Origin: Rhizobium sp. GN54
Lineage (GTDB): Bacteria > Pseudomonadota > Alphaproteobacteria > Rhizobiales > Rhizobiaceae
DNA length: 64,000 nucleotides
Reading direction: 5' to 3'
NCBI RefSeq assembly: GCF_021026345.1
Contig: NZ_JAJNCZ010000004.1
Location: 62,001 to 126,000, forward strand
Part shown: positions 17,236-25,943 of the stretch, in pieces
How the letters are laid out: the number at the start of each line of letters is the position of its first letter
Position numbering within the stretch: the stretch's first letter is position 1
Program-made: the position numbers and the translations under genes
Notes under the pieces: model-generated
Database searches by the model: none
What the model was told of the DNA's origin: nothing
Seen by the model: the letters and a program-made list of their open reading frames with translations, nothing else

Positions 17236-20200
17236 TTGAACACGGCGCAGCGCATTCCGAGAAACCGGCGCACTTACAACAAGTGGGTGGCGAACCAGAC
17301 GCTGGAGGACTACGCGCTGCGCTTCACCGCCTACAAGGTGCGGCGCTTCTCGAACTGGCGCATCGCCAACACCGCGATCGGGGCGATCTCGTTTCTGGCA
17401 CTGGAGGCGATCGGCGGCGCGATCACGCTGAACTATGGCTTTTCCAATGCTTTGGCCGCCATCGCCGTATCCTGCGCCATCATCATCCTGATGGGCATCC
17501 CCATCGCCTATTACGCAGTGAAGTACGGCGTCGACATCGACCTTCTGACCCGCGGCGCCGGCTTCGGCTACATCGGCTCGACGGTGACCTCGCTGATCTA
17601 TGCGACCTTCACCTTCATCTTCTTCGCCATCGAGGCGGCGATCATCGCGACCGCGCTGGAGCTTTGCACCGGCCTGCCGCTGCCGATCGGCTATATCGTC
17701 AGCGCGCTGGTGATCATCCCGCTCGTCACCCACGGCGTCACCTTCATCAGCAAATTCCAGGCGTGGACGCAGCCGTTCTGGGTGGTGCTCCAGCTCGCCC
17801 CTTTCGTCTTCATCGCCTCGCAGAGCCACCCGTCGGTGCGGCAGTGGACGGGCTATTCGGGGCTGTGGGGCCATCCGGACGGCCGCATCGACCTCGTGCA
17901 TTTCGGCGCCGCCTCCGCCGTCATCTTCTCGCTGGTGGCGCAGATCGGCGAGCAGGTGGATTTCCTGCGCTTCCTGCCGCGGCGCAGCCATGCGAACCGC
18001 TTCCGCTGGTTGGCGGCGCTGCTGGTGGCGGGGCCGGGCTGGATGGTGATCGGGGGGCTGAAGATCCTGGCGGGCTCCTTCCTCGCCTACTACGCCTTCC
18101 AGCATGGCGTCGACTTCAAGGATGCCTCCGATCCGACGCAGATGTATCTCAGCGTCTTTCGCGAGATGCTCGGCTCGCCGGAGCTGGCGCTGGGCGTCGC
18201 CGGCATCTTCGTCGTCATCTGCCAGTTGAAGATCAATGTCACCAACAGCCATCCCGGCCGCGTCGTCTGGCTGGTCTTCAACGTCATGCTCGGCCTGCTC
18301 CTGATGGAGTTCGGCGTCTACAAGGCGCTGGAGCAGACGCTGGGGCTCTATTCGATCCTCGCCGTCTCCTGGATGGGCGCGATCGTCGCCGACCTCGTCA
18401 TCAACAAGCCGCTGGGGCTGTCGCCGCGCTCGATCGAGTTCAAGCGGGCGCATCTCTACGACATCAATCCGGTCGGCTTCGGAGCAATGTCGATCTCGGC
18501 CCTTGCGGGCTTGATCGCCTATTTCGGCGTGTTCGGGCCGACACTTGCAGCGATTTACATCTACGTAGCCCTCGTCTCGGCCTTCGTGCTGGCGCCGGCG
18601 CTCGCGTTTGCGACGCGCGGGCGCTACTACATCGCACGGCAGTCTTCGGCGGACTGGAGGAGCGGCCAGGCGATCGAGTGCTGCATCTGCGAGCATCATT
18701 TCGACAGCGAGGACATGGCGCGCTGCCCGATCTATTCCGGGCCGATCTGCTCGCTGTGCTGCTCGCTCGATGCGCGCTGCGTCGATGCCTGCAAGACCGA
18801 CGCGCGCTTCATGCAGCAGCTGCGCGGCTTCGCGGTCGCCTTCCTGCCCGGGCGTTTCTCGGCCTTCCTCGAAAGCCGGCTCGCCCGCTATCTCGCCGTG
18901 CTCACCGTGGTGACGGCGCTGATCGGGCTGGTGTTCTGGCTGATCTATTTCCAGAGCAGCCTCGACAAGACCCTGCCGTCCACCCAGATCGCCACGGTTC
19001 TCTGGAAGCTCTTCATCATCGTCTTCATCATTGCCGGCATCATCGTCTGGCTGTTCGTGCTGGCGCAGGAGAGCCGCAACTTCGCCGAGGACGAGGCGCG
19101 CAAGCATACAAGGCTGCTGATGGACGAGATCCAGGCGCACGAGGAAACCGACCGGCAGCTGCAGAAGGCGAAGGAGGTGGCCGAGCAGGCCAATATCGCG
19201 AAAAGCAAGTATGTCGTCGGGCTCAGCCACGAACTGCGCACGCCGCTCAGCGCCATCCTCGGCTATGCGCAACTGCTGGAGCGGCAGAAGGGAATGCCCG
19301 TCTACATCAACAACGCGGCCCGCACGATCAAGCGCAGCGGCGAGCACCTGGCGGACATGATCGAGGGGCTGCTGGATATCTCCAAGATCGAAGCGGGGCG
19401 GCTGGAAATCTTCCGCCACAAGATCGCGCTCCGGCCCTTCCTCGACCAGATCGTCGACATGCTGACGTTGCAGGCGCAGGCGAAGGGGATCGACTTTGAA
19501 TTCCGCGCCAGCTCCTCGATGCCGGATTACGTCGTCACCGACGAGAAGCGGCTGCGGCAGGTGCTGATCAATCTCCTGTCCAACGCGATCAAGTTCACCG
19601 ACCACGGCAAGGTCAGCCTGACCGTGACCTATCGCGGCCAGGTGGCGACTTTCGAGATCGAGGACACCGGCGTCGGCATCCCCGAGGCTGACATCGAACG
19701 GGTGTTCCTGCCATTCGAGCGCGGCGAGCAGGCGGGCGACGCCAACCGGCCGCCGGGGACCGGGCTCGGGCTGACGATCACCAAGCTTCTGGTCGAGATC
19801 ATGGGCGGCGAGCTCGTGGTGCGCAGCATGCCCGGAGCCGGCACCTATGTTTGCGTGCGACTGCATCTCTCCGCCGCGGCCGGCCTGGAAGACGCGCCGG
19901 CTATGGTGTCGCGCATCAGCGGCTACGAGGGAGCCCGCCGTACCGTGCTCGTCGCCGACGACGACGGGAACCAGCGGGCGCTTCTGGAGGACGTGCTGCG
20001 GCCGCTCGGCTTCATCGTCATAACTGCCGCCGACGGACAGGCGTGCCTTTCGGCGCTGTCGCTCTACCGGCCGGACATCCTCGTCCTCGACATCGCCATG
20101 CCCGGAATGTCCGGCTGGGACGTGGCGCGGCAGGTGCGCAAGCGGATCGGCCGCGAGTTGCCGATCATCATGCTGTCGGCCGACGCCGGCAACGAACGGA

Positions 20201-20559
20201 CGAAGCCGGACTATGCCGGCCTCTGCGACGCCTACCTGATCAAGCCGTTCGGTTTCGACGAGCTGTTCGACTGGTTTGCCACGCTTGTCCCTTTGACGTG
20301 GGTGCATGCGGGCGAGGGGGCGATCGAGGCCGAGCTGCAGCAGAACTTTATCGCCGAGGAACTGCCCGAGCCGCATAAACTCAAGCAGCTCCGCACGCTG
20401 GGCGAAACCGGCTTCGTCCGTTCGATCGAGGCGATGCTGAACGATATCGAGACATCCTCGCCGGCGACGGCGCGGTTCTGTTCCCACATGCGGCTTCTCG
20501 TTGCCAACCACCGGCTTCGCGACTTCCTGGCCGTGATCGAGGAGGTGAAGAATGCCTGA
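17236..20559 (+). CDS. Hybrid histidine kinase with an NCS1-permease-like sensor domain
   Basis: About 1107 residues from a TTG at 17236 (GAGAGGG some 9 bp upstream). Domain order: an NCS1-type permease (cytosine/purine/allantoin family; about residues 20-470, around twelve helices, starting VANQTLEDYALRF); a cysteine-rich segment with nine Cys at 482, 483, 485, 497, 505, 508, 509, 515 and 519; two more membrane helices (about 545-620); a coiled coil; HisKA with the phospho-His near 665 (SHELRTP); HATPase (NLLSNAIKF, DTGVGIP, GTGLGLTI); and a receiver with Asp near 952 (LVLDIAMPG). It probably senses a transported amide, purine or ureide and controls the divergent urt-fmd operon with the overlapping LuxR-type gene. 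ATGs at 16963 and 17023 are alternative starts. Confidence 0.88.
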   Translation: MNTAQRIPRNRRTYNKWVANQTLEDYALRFTAYKVRRFSNWRIANTAIGAISFLALEAIGGAITLNYGFSNALAAIAVSCAIIILMGIPIAYYAVKYGVDIDLLTRGAGFGYIGSTVTSLIYATFTFIFFAIEAAIIATALELCTGLPLPIGYIVSALVIIPLVTHGVTFISKFQAWTQPFWVVLQLAPFVFIASQSHPSVRQWTGYSGLWGHPDGRIDLVHFGAASAVIFSLVAQIGEQVDFLRFLPRRSHANRFRWLAALLVAGPGWMVIGGLKILAGSFLAYYAFQHGVDFKDASDPTQMYLSVFREMLGSPELALGVAGIFVVICQLKINVTNSHPGRVVWLVFNVMLGLLLMEFGVYKALEQTLGLYSILAVSWMGAIVADLVINKPLGLSPRSIEFKRAHLYDINPVGFGAMSISALAGLIAYFGVFGPTLAAIYIYVALVSAFVLAPALAFATRGRYYIARQSSADWRSGQAIECCICEHHFDSEDMARCPIYSGPICSLCCSLDARCVDACKTDARFMQQLRGFAVAFLPGRFSAFLESRLARYLAVLTVVTALIGLVFWLIYFQSSLDKTLPSTQIATVLWKLFIIVFIIAGIIVWLFVLAQESRNFAEDEARKHTRLLMDEIQAHEETDRQLQKAKEVAEQANIAKSKYVVGLSHELRTPLSAILGYAQLLERQKGMPVYINNAARTIKRSGEHLADMIEGLLDISKIEAGRLEIFRHKIALRPFLDQIVDMLTLQAQAKGIDFEFRASSSMPDYVVTDEKRLRQVLINLLSNAIKFTDHGKVSLTVTYRGQVATFEIEDTGVGIPEADIERVFLPFERGEQAGDANRPPGTGLGLTITKLLVEIMGGELVVRSMPGAGTYVCVRLHLSAAAGLEDAPAMVSRISGYEGARRTVLVADDDGNQRALLEDVLRPLGFIVITAADGQACLSALSLYRPDILVLDIAMPGMSGWDVARQVRKRIGRELPIIMLSADAGNERTKPDYAGLCDAYLIKPFGFDELFDWFATLVPLTWVHAGEGAIEAELQQNFIAEELPEPHKLKQLRTLGETGFVRSIEAMLNDIETSSPATARFCSHMRLLVANHRLRDFLAVIEEVKNA

Positions 20560-21475
20560 CGTTGCGGATACCAGCCGCGTGCTCGTCGTCGACGATTCGC
20601 CCGATGCTCTGTTCATGCTCTCCGACGCGCTGAAGCTGGAGGGTATGGACGTGCTCACCTGCAACAGCGGCCGGCAGGCGATCTCGCTCGCCAATTCGAG
20701 CTCGCCCGACATCGTGCTGATGGATGCGGTCATGCCCGGCCTCGACGGCTTCGAGACTTGCCAGATCCTGAAGGCCGAGCGCGGCTTCGAGGACATTCCG
20801 ATCATCTTCATGACCGGATTCAACGAGAGCGAGCACGTGGTGCGGGCGCTGGCAGCCGGAGGGGTCGACTTCGTCAGCAAGCCGATCGAGCTGAACGAGC
20901 TGTTCGCGCGCATGCGCGTCCATCTCGGAAATGCGCGACGGGCGCGCTCCGCGCGGCGCGCGCTCGATTCCACCGGACGCTGGATCGTCGCCTGTGACCG
21001 CAACGGCCGGATCTTCTGGTCGACGCAGCAGGCTGCCGACCTGATGCAGCGGGCGGGAATCCGCTCCGACCAGCGCGCCTATTTGCCCTGGGAGGTGGTG
21101 GAATGGCTAGGCGCCAGCGGCGAGCCGGCGGCATCTGCGGTCCTGCAGGAGGCGTTTCGCTATTCGCGCAATGGCCAGGACCTGGAGTTCCGTGTCCTCT
21201 CCGGCGACGGAGAGGAGGTGCTGCTGCGCCTCGTCGACCGGCACCGCGGCACCGACGAGGAGCAACTCGCCAAAGCCTTCGGGCTGACGCTGCGCGAGGC
21301 GGAGGTGCTGCTCTGGATCGCGCACGGCAAGGCCAACAAGGAGATCGCGGACATCCTTGAAATGTCGCCGCGCACGGTGAACAAGCATCTGGAGCAGATA
21401 TTCAACAAGCTTGTCGTGGAGAAGCGAACCTCGGCCGCGACGATGGCGGTCAGGGTGCTCTGGCGAGACACCTGA
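20552..21475 (+). CDS. Response regulator with a LuxR-type DNA-binding domain
   Basis: A 307-residue regulator. The N-terminal receiver has the acidic pair in LVVDDSPD, phospho-Asp58 in IVLMDAVMPG, Thr in IIFMTGF and Lys110 in FVSKPIEL. A middle segment (about 140-225) resembles a degenerate PAS/sensor region. The C terminus is a GerE/LuxR helix-turn-helix (LTLREAEVLLWIAHGKANKEIADILEMSPRTVNKHLEQIFNKL). The start overlaps the kinase stop by 8 bp, so the two are coupled, and the kinase C-terminal receiver probably relays phosphate to it. It should bind the urtA promoter region; the perfect ACGTAT inverted repeat there is the natural candidate site. Confidence 0.92.
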   Translation: MPDVADTSRVLVVDDSPDALFMLSDALKLEGMDVLTCNSGRQAISLANSSSPDIVLMDAVMPGLDGFETCQILKAERGFEDIPIIFMTGFNESEHVVRALAAGGVDFVSKPIELNELFARMRVHLGNARRARSARRALDSTGRWIVACDRNGRIFWSTQQAADLMQRAGIRSDQRAYLPWEVVEWLGASGEPAASAVLQEAFRYSRNGQDLEFRVLSGDGEEVLLRLVDRHRGTDEEQLAKAFGLTLREAEVLLWIAHGKANKEIADILEMSPRTVNKHLEQIFNKLVVEKRTSAATMAVRVLWRDT

Positions 21476-21484
21476 TCCCCGCGC

Positions 21485-22435
21485 TCAGTAACCGGATGTC
21501 GGGTCGACGACGGATGAAAGCGGGCGTCCCGCCAGATAGGCGTCGAGATTGGCGAGAAAGCGTTCGCGAATGGCCTCATCCTGGTCGCCGCCGGCCCAGG
21601 AGATGTGCGGGCTGATGACGACGTTCGGCATCGCGTAGAGCGGATGCCCGTCCGGCAGGGGCTCGGGCGTGGTCACGTCGAGGGTCGCCTGTCCGATGGT
21701 GCCGGCCTCGAGTGCGCGGATCAGCGCGTCCTGGTCCACGAGGCCGCCGCGGGAAACGTTGATGAAATGCAGGCCCGGCTTTGCCGCGCGGAACAGGGCT
21801 TCGTCGATCATGCCGGCTGTCTCGGGCGTCAGCGGAGCGGCGACGACGAGATGATCCGCAGCGGCGAAGACGTCTGCGACGCTGCCGCAGGCGATGATGC
21901 CGTCCTCGCCCTGCCACGGCGAGCGGCGGCTGACGAGGACCTTCATGTCGAAGGCGCGGGCGCGCCGCGCGATCGCCTGGCCGATCGAACCATAGCCTAT
22001 AAGGCCGAGCGTCCTGCCGTAGAGGCGGCCGATATCGTGCGGCGTCCAGTCTGCCTCCGCGCGGGCGCGCGTGTCCTCCAGCCGCTTTTCGATGCGGAGC
22101 ATCGCGGCGAAGACGAATTCGGCGATGGGGACGGCATTCACGCCGCGCCCGCACGTCATGACACGATCCTTCAGCAGCACCGGCGGAAAATTCTCGACGC
22201 CGGTCGACTGGGTCTGGACCCACTTCAGCGTTGCGGCGAACCGCCAGTCCTGCGGCGTCAGCCGCCATGCCGTGAAGCTGCCCGTCGCGAGAATCTCGGC
22301 CTCGGCCGCTATGCGCCAGGGTTCTGCGGGGAACGGATCGTCGATGACCACGGGCGCGGACGGGTGTTGTGCGATACGTCGCCCGAAATCCGCGCCCAGG
22401 TGGTTGACGATGACGGGTTTCCTCGCCGTGTGCAT
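21485..22435 (-). CDS. D-2-hydroxyacid dehydrogenase, NAD(P)-dependent
   Basis: A 316-residue 2-hydroxyacid dehydrogenase reducing a 2-keto acid or oxidising a D-2-hydroxyacid. The nucleotide-binding loop is LGLIGYGSIGQAIA (about 145-158). The catalytic triad is visible as Arg in INVSRGGLVDQ, Glu in TTPEPLPDGHP and His in VISPHISWAGG. It resembles glyoxylate/hydroxypyruvate reductases of the GhrA/GhrB superfamily but cannot be placed more exactly. It is the last gene of the minus-strand arm of the catabolic island, 69 bp after the GntR regulator, and converges with the LuxR-type gene with a 9-bp gap. Confidence 0.9.
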   Translation of the reverse strand: MHTARKPVIVNHLGADFGRRIAQHPSAPVVIDDPFPAEPWRIAAEAEILATGSFTAWRLTPQDWRFAATLKWVQTQSTGVENFPPVLLKDRVMTCGRGVNAVPIAEFVFAAMLRIEKRLEDTRARAEADWTPHDIGRLYGRTLGLIGYGSIGQAIARRARAFDMKVLVSRRSPWQGEDGIIACGSVADVFAAADHLVVAAPLTPETAGMIDEALFRAAKPGLHFINVSRGGLVDQDALIRALEAGTIGQATLDVTTPEPLPDGHPLYAMPNVVISPHISWAGGDQDEAIRERFLANLDAYLAGRPLSSVVDPTSGY

Positions 22436-22504
22436 GGCTGTTCCTCCGACGTGCGAGCCTTGCCGGTGCGGCCGCTCGTGACATCTGGTTTGCGGTCGTC
22501 CTGC

Positions 22505-23272
22505 TTATTTTGCCCGGCTCATATTGGCGGGAAGCGAGGAGATGAAGTCGGTTAACTGGTCGCCCAGGAGCTGGACGTGTTCGCTCGCGGCCTTGTGGGC
22601 CGCTTCCGGATCGCCGGCATCGATCGCGTCCATGATGCGCACGTGCTCGCTCAGCGTGCTCAGCATGCGGCCGGGCTGATAGGTCGCGCGCATGCGGTAG
22701 GCACCGATGCGACGGCGAAGCTGTATGGCCTGGTCGGCGATGAAATGGGTGTGTGCGGCCTCATAGAGGAGGTCATGGAATTGCTGGTTGACATTGTAGA
22801 AGGCCAGCGGGTCGCCGGTCTCGTAGGCCTTGACCAGGTCCTCGTGCACCTTGCGCATGGCCGCGCGTTCGGCCTTTGTCGCGCGGCGCGCGGCAAAGCG
22901 CGCACAGAGACCTTCGAGCGCCGACATGACATCGAACATCTCGATGAGGGCCGGGATGGACAGAACGGCGACGTGGGTGCCCTGGCGGCCGCGCGTCTCG
23001 ACGAGACCGATGGCGAGCAGGGCCTTGATGGCCTCCCGAACCGGGGTCCGCGACAGGCCGAAGCGGCGGGCAAGGTCCATTTCGTCCAACCGCTCGCCGG
23101 GGGCGAGGCGGCCGTCGAGGATCATCAGTTCGAGCTGCTCGCGCAACTCGCCCGAGCGGGTCGGTGCGCGCGAGCTGTTTGCCGCCTCGGGCAAGCGCGT
23201 CTCATCCTGATCCAAATCCAGTACTCCTCTCACGTTCCGCGGAGCGGACAATCGGAACTTCTCTGGCGCCAT
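22505..23272 (-). CDS. GntR-family transcriptional regulator, FCD (FadR-type) subgroup
   Basis: A 255-residue repressor or activator. A winged helix-turn-helix covers about residues 40-105 (LAPGERLDEMDLARRFGLSRTPVREAIKALLAIGLVETRGRQGTHV). It is followed by an all-helical FCD ligand domain with the family's metal-site histidines (NQQFHDLLYEAAHTHF and SEHVRIMDAI). FCD regulators commonly sense small carboxylic acids or sugar acids, often with a bound metal. The gene lies inside the leftward operon, 25 bp after the alpha/beta hydrolase, and is the only regulator in the 21.5-41.1 kb island. It is therefore the best candidate for binding the YGYATGCR palindromes at 28.46, 28.64 and 34.73 kb. Confidence 0.92.
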   Translation of the reverse strand: MAPEKFRLSAPRNVRGVLDLDQDETRLPEAANSSRAPTRSGELREQLELMILDGRLAPGERLDEMDLARRFGLSRTPVREAIKALLAIGLVETRGRQGTHVAVLSIPALIEMFDVMSALEGLCARFAARRATKAERAAMRKVHEDLVKAYETGDPLAFYNVNQQFHDLLYEAAHTHFIADQAIQLRRRIGAYRMRATYQPGRMLSTLSEHVRIMDAIDAGDPEAAHKAASEHVQLLGDQLTDFISSLPANMSRAK

Positions 23273-23297
23273 TTATACTTTTCTTTCACTCATGCAT

Positions 23298-24119
23298 TCA
23301 ACGTACGGATTCCCGGTATACCAGGCGCGCGATACAAGTTTCGATCTTTTCCACAATCATCGCGGGCGCCTCGACCATCGGGAAGTGGCCGGAGTCGTAG
23401 GTGACGACTTCGGTATCCCGGAAGCAGGGCAACGGATCGGGATGGGCGAGCCGCGCGACCCAGCGCGAGTTGAGCATCAGTGCCGGACGCCTCACCAGCG
23501 GCCAGCGATCCTCGACGTTCCAGGCGAAGAGGTCGTCCTTGACGTCGAGCGCGAAATCCGCCTGGGCAGCGGCGATCATGCCGTCGGTGATCGACTGCCG
23601 GAGGGCCTCGGCCGTGGACGGGTGCACGATGGCGTCCACCATGGCGCGCATGCAGCCGGCATAGTCGATCGCGAACGCCTCGTGACGCCGGCGGATCTCC
23701 CGGTCGGAAAGGCGGCCGTAGTAGTCCCGATCGGTCAGGGTGTCGAGGCCGATCAGGGCCCTGATCCGTGAGGGGACGGCGATCGCCACCTCCGTCATGA
23801 TCGGGCCGCCCATGGAATGGCCGACGAGAACGGCGCCGCCGATGTCCAGGTGATCCAGCACGCGGGCGACGGCTGCCCCCATGGCGCGGATCGTCTGGCC
23901 GGAACGGGGCGGCGGCGCCATGCCGCCGAAGCCCGGATGGGAGACTGCGAGGACGCGGTGCCTGCGGGCCAGCTCCGGCGCGATGATGTCCCAGTGCCCG
24001 ACGCTGCCGCACCAGCCGTGGATCAGCACCAGCCAGTCGCCCTCCCTGCCGAAGGTTCGATAGCCGATCTGTCCGCCCATCGGGGCGTCGAGGGGGATGA
24101 GTTCGACGGCTCCGGTCAT
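23298..24119 (-). CDS. Alpha/beta hydrolase
   Basis: A 273-residue alpha/beta-hydrolase-fold enzyme with the oxyanion segment LIHGWCGSVGHW, nucleophile Ser102 in VLVGHSMGGPIM and catalytic His in YDSGHFPMVEAP near the C terminus. The fold covers esterases, lactonases, haloalkane dehalogenases and C-C hydrolases, so the reaction is open. It is the gene immediately after the two permease genes (3-bp gap), and a second alpha/beta hydrolase is found in the rightward arm (30630-31508). Two hydrolases in one regulon suggest an ester, lactone or C-C bond cleavage step for the imported compound. Confidence 0.88.
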   Translation of the reverse strand: MTGAVELIPLDAPMGGQIGYRTFGREGDWLVLIHGWCGSVGHWDIIAPELARRHRVLAVSHPGFGGMAPPPRSGQTIRAMGAAVARVLDHLDIGGAVLVGHSMGGPIMTEVAIAVPSRIRALIGLDTLTDRDYYGRLSDREIRRRHEAFAIDYAGCMRAMVDAIVHPSTAEALRQSITDGMIAAAQADFALDVKDDLFAWNVEDRWPLVRRPALMLNSRWVARLAHPDPLPCFRDTEVVTYDSGHFPMVEAPAMIVEKIETCIARLVYRESVR

Positions 24120-24122
24120 GGG

Positions 24123-24968
24123 TCAGCCCTTGATGCCGCTGGTGGTCATGCCTTGCGTGAAATACTTCTGCAGGGCCAGGAACAGCAGGATCAGCGGCAG
24201 GGTGGCGACGGTGGCGCCGGCGAAGGTTTCGCCCCAGTTGGGAAGCTGGGTGGGTGATCCCTGCTGGGCGATCGCCACCTGGATGACCTGGTTGGCCGGA
24301 TCCTGCACGATGACCAGCGGCCAGAGGAAGCTGTTCCACGAGAACAGGAAGGTGATGAGGCCGAGAGTGAGCATCGGCACCTTCACGTTGGGCAGCACGA
24401 TCGAGAAGAAGATGCGCACATGGCCGGCGCCGTCGATGCGGGCGGCATCTTCCAGTTCCACCGGCAGTTCCTCGAAGGCCTGTTTCAGCAGGAACAGGCC
24501 GAAGGGGCTGGCGATCCACGGGATCATGACGCCAGCGAGCGTATTCGACAGGCCGAGGCCGGAGACGACCTGGTAAAGCGGCACCATCATCGCCTCGATC
24601 GGCAGGAGGAAGGTGAGCAGGATCAGGACGAAGACGATCCTGGCGCCCGGAAATTTGATCCGGGTCAGCGAATAGGCCGCCATGGCGCAGAGCAGCAGCG
24701 TCAGCGCCACCTGGCCGCCGGAGACGATGGCGGTATTGAGCAGCGCAGTCAGCACGTTCGTGCGCTCGAACAGGGTCCGGTAGTTCTCGAACGTGCCGCC
24801 GACCGGGAAGAAGGCCTTCCACGACAGGGGTGTGACGTCGTTGAACAGCGTGAGCTGGTTCTTGAACGAGGAGGCGACGATCCAGGCGTAGGGCGCAAGG
24901 AAACAGCACAGGATCAGGACGATGACGAGGGCGACGAAGAGGCCGCGCCGGAGAGGGGTACTCTTCAT
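24123..24968 (-). CDS. CUT1-family ABC importer, permease (MalG-like)
   Basis: A 281-residue permease with six hydrophobic helices and the EAA loop near residue 185, EELPVELEDAARIDGAGHVRIFFSIVLP, which docks to the ATPase. The frame stays open upstream, but MKSTPLRRG at 24968 directly follows the MalF-like stop (TGA-C-ATG), which decides the start. The C terminus KYFTQGMTTSGIKG is typical of CUT1 MalG-type subunits. It partners with the permease at 24970-25938, the binding protein at 25944-27251 and the ATPase at 27301-28383 to import a sugar or sugar derivative. Confidence 0.92.
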   Translation of the reverse strand: MKSTPLRRGLFVALVIVLILCCFLAPYAWIVASSFKNQLTLFNDVTPLSWKAFFPVGGTFENYRTLFERTNVLTALLNTAIVSGGQVALTLLLCAMAAYSLTRIKFPGARIVFVLILLTFLLPIEAMMVPLYQVVSGLGLSNTLAGVMIPWIASPFGLFLLKQAFEELPVELEDAARIDGAGHVRIFFSIVLPNVKVPMLTLGLITFLFSWNSFLWPLVIVQDPANQVIQVAIAQQGSPTQLPNWGETFAGATVATLPLILLFLALQKYFTQGMTTSGIKG

Positions 24969-24969
24969 G

Positions 24970-25938
24970 TCAGTAGTTCCAGCGGGAGCGCAAGAGAGCC
25001 ATCTGGGCCATGGAGATGGCCAGCACCACCAGCAGCAGAACGACGGAGAGCGCGGAGGCATAACCGGCCTGCTGCATGATGAAGGCGGAGTTGTAGATGT
25101 GGTAGACGATCAGGTTCGTGCTTTCCTGCGGGCCGCCCTGCGTCATCAGGAAGGCGGGTGCGAAGGCCTGCAGCGAGAACACGGTCATGATGACCACGAC
25201 GAAGAGGGTGGTGCGCGACAGAAGTGGAATGGTGACGTTCCATAGCACCTGGCGACGCGTCGCGCCGTCGATGCGGGCCGCTTCAGTCAACTCCACGGGC
25301 AGGCCCTGGAGGCCCGCGAGGAACAGGATGGCGCCGAAGCCGACCTGCTGCCAGAGGGTCATGGCGACAAGGGCTGGAAGCGCCTGGTCCGTCGAGGTGA
25401 GGAAGGGCTGGTTGCCGATGCCTGCGATGTTCAGAACGCCGTTGATGAGGCCGTTGGAGGGGTCGAGCAGGAAGGACCACATGATTGCGACCACCACCGA
25501 TGAGGTGACGACCGGCAGCATGATCACGGTGCGGACGAGACCTCGGGCGGGGAGTTTCGAGTTCAGGAACAGGGCGAGTGCAAAGGCGACCGGGATGACG
25601 AGCAGCACGACGCCAAGGGCGAAGAGGAAGGTGACGCCGAAGGAAATCGCGGCATCCTCGTATTCGATCATGTCGGTGAAGTTGCGCAACCCGACGAACT
25701 TTGCCGCCGCCGGGTTGAGCAGGCTGTAGTCGTAGACGCTGTTGCGGGCCATCACCAGGAGCGGCAGGTACTGGAAGACCAGCAGCAGGATCATGAAGGG
25801 CGCAAGGAAGCCGGCGGCGAACATCCAGTCGCGCTTCTGCCGCCTGGTTGCAGGTTTGCGCGTCCCGGTTTTCGGCTGGATCGAGCCTGTGGCCGAGGCC
25901 GCGGAGAGGGTATTCGAAGCCGGCATGCCTGTATCCAT
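24970..25938 (-). CDS. CUT1-family ABC importer, permease (MalF-like)
   Basis: A 322-residue permease with a basic cytoplasmic N terminus (TGTRKPATRRQKRDW) and six hydrophobic segments from about residue 38. The EAA loop is LPVELTEAARIDGATRRQVLWNVTIPLL at about 225-255. It starts 5 bp after the binding-protein stop. MalF-type subunits vary most in the periplasmic loops; here these are short, as in most rhizobial CUT1 systems. Confidence 0.92.
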   Translation of the reverse strand: MDTGMPASNTLSAASATGSIQPKTGTRKPATRRQKRDWMFAAGFLAPFMILLLVFQYLPLLVMARNSVYDYSLLNPAAAKFVGLRNFTDMIEYEDAAISFGVTFLFALGVVLLVIPVAFALALFLNSKLPARGLVRTVIMLPVVTSSVVVAIMWSFLLDPSNGLINGVLNIAGIGNQPFLTSTDQALPALVAMTLWQQVGFGAILFLAGLQGLPVELTEAARIDGATRRQVLWNVTIPLLSRTTLFVVVIMTVFSLQAFAPAFLMTQGGPQESTNLIVYHIYNSAFIMQQAGYASALSVVLLLVVLAISMAQMALLRSRWNY

Positions 25939-25943
25939 TGCTG

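Noticed and set aside
17230-21003. A 1257-codon open frame on the minus strand opposite the hybrid kinase and LuxR-type genes.
   Set aside because: The opposite strand encodes recognisable permease, kinase and receiver domains. The minus frame is Arg/Asp/His/Gln-rich with no domain pattern, typical of a high-GC shadow.
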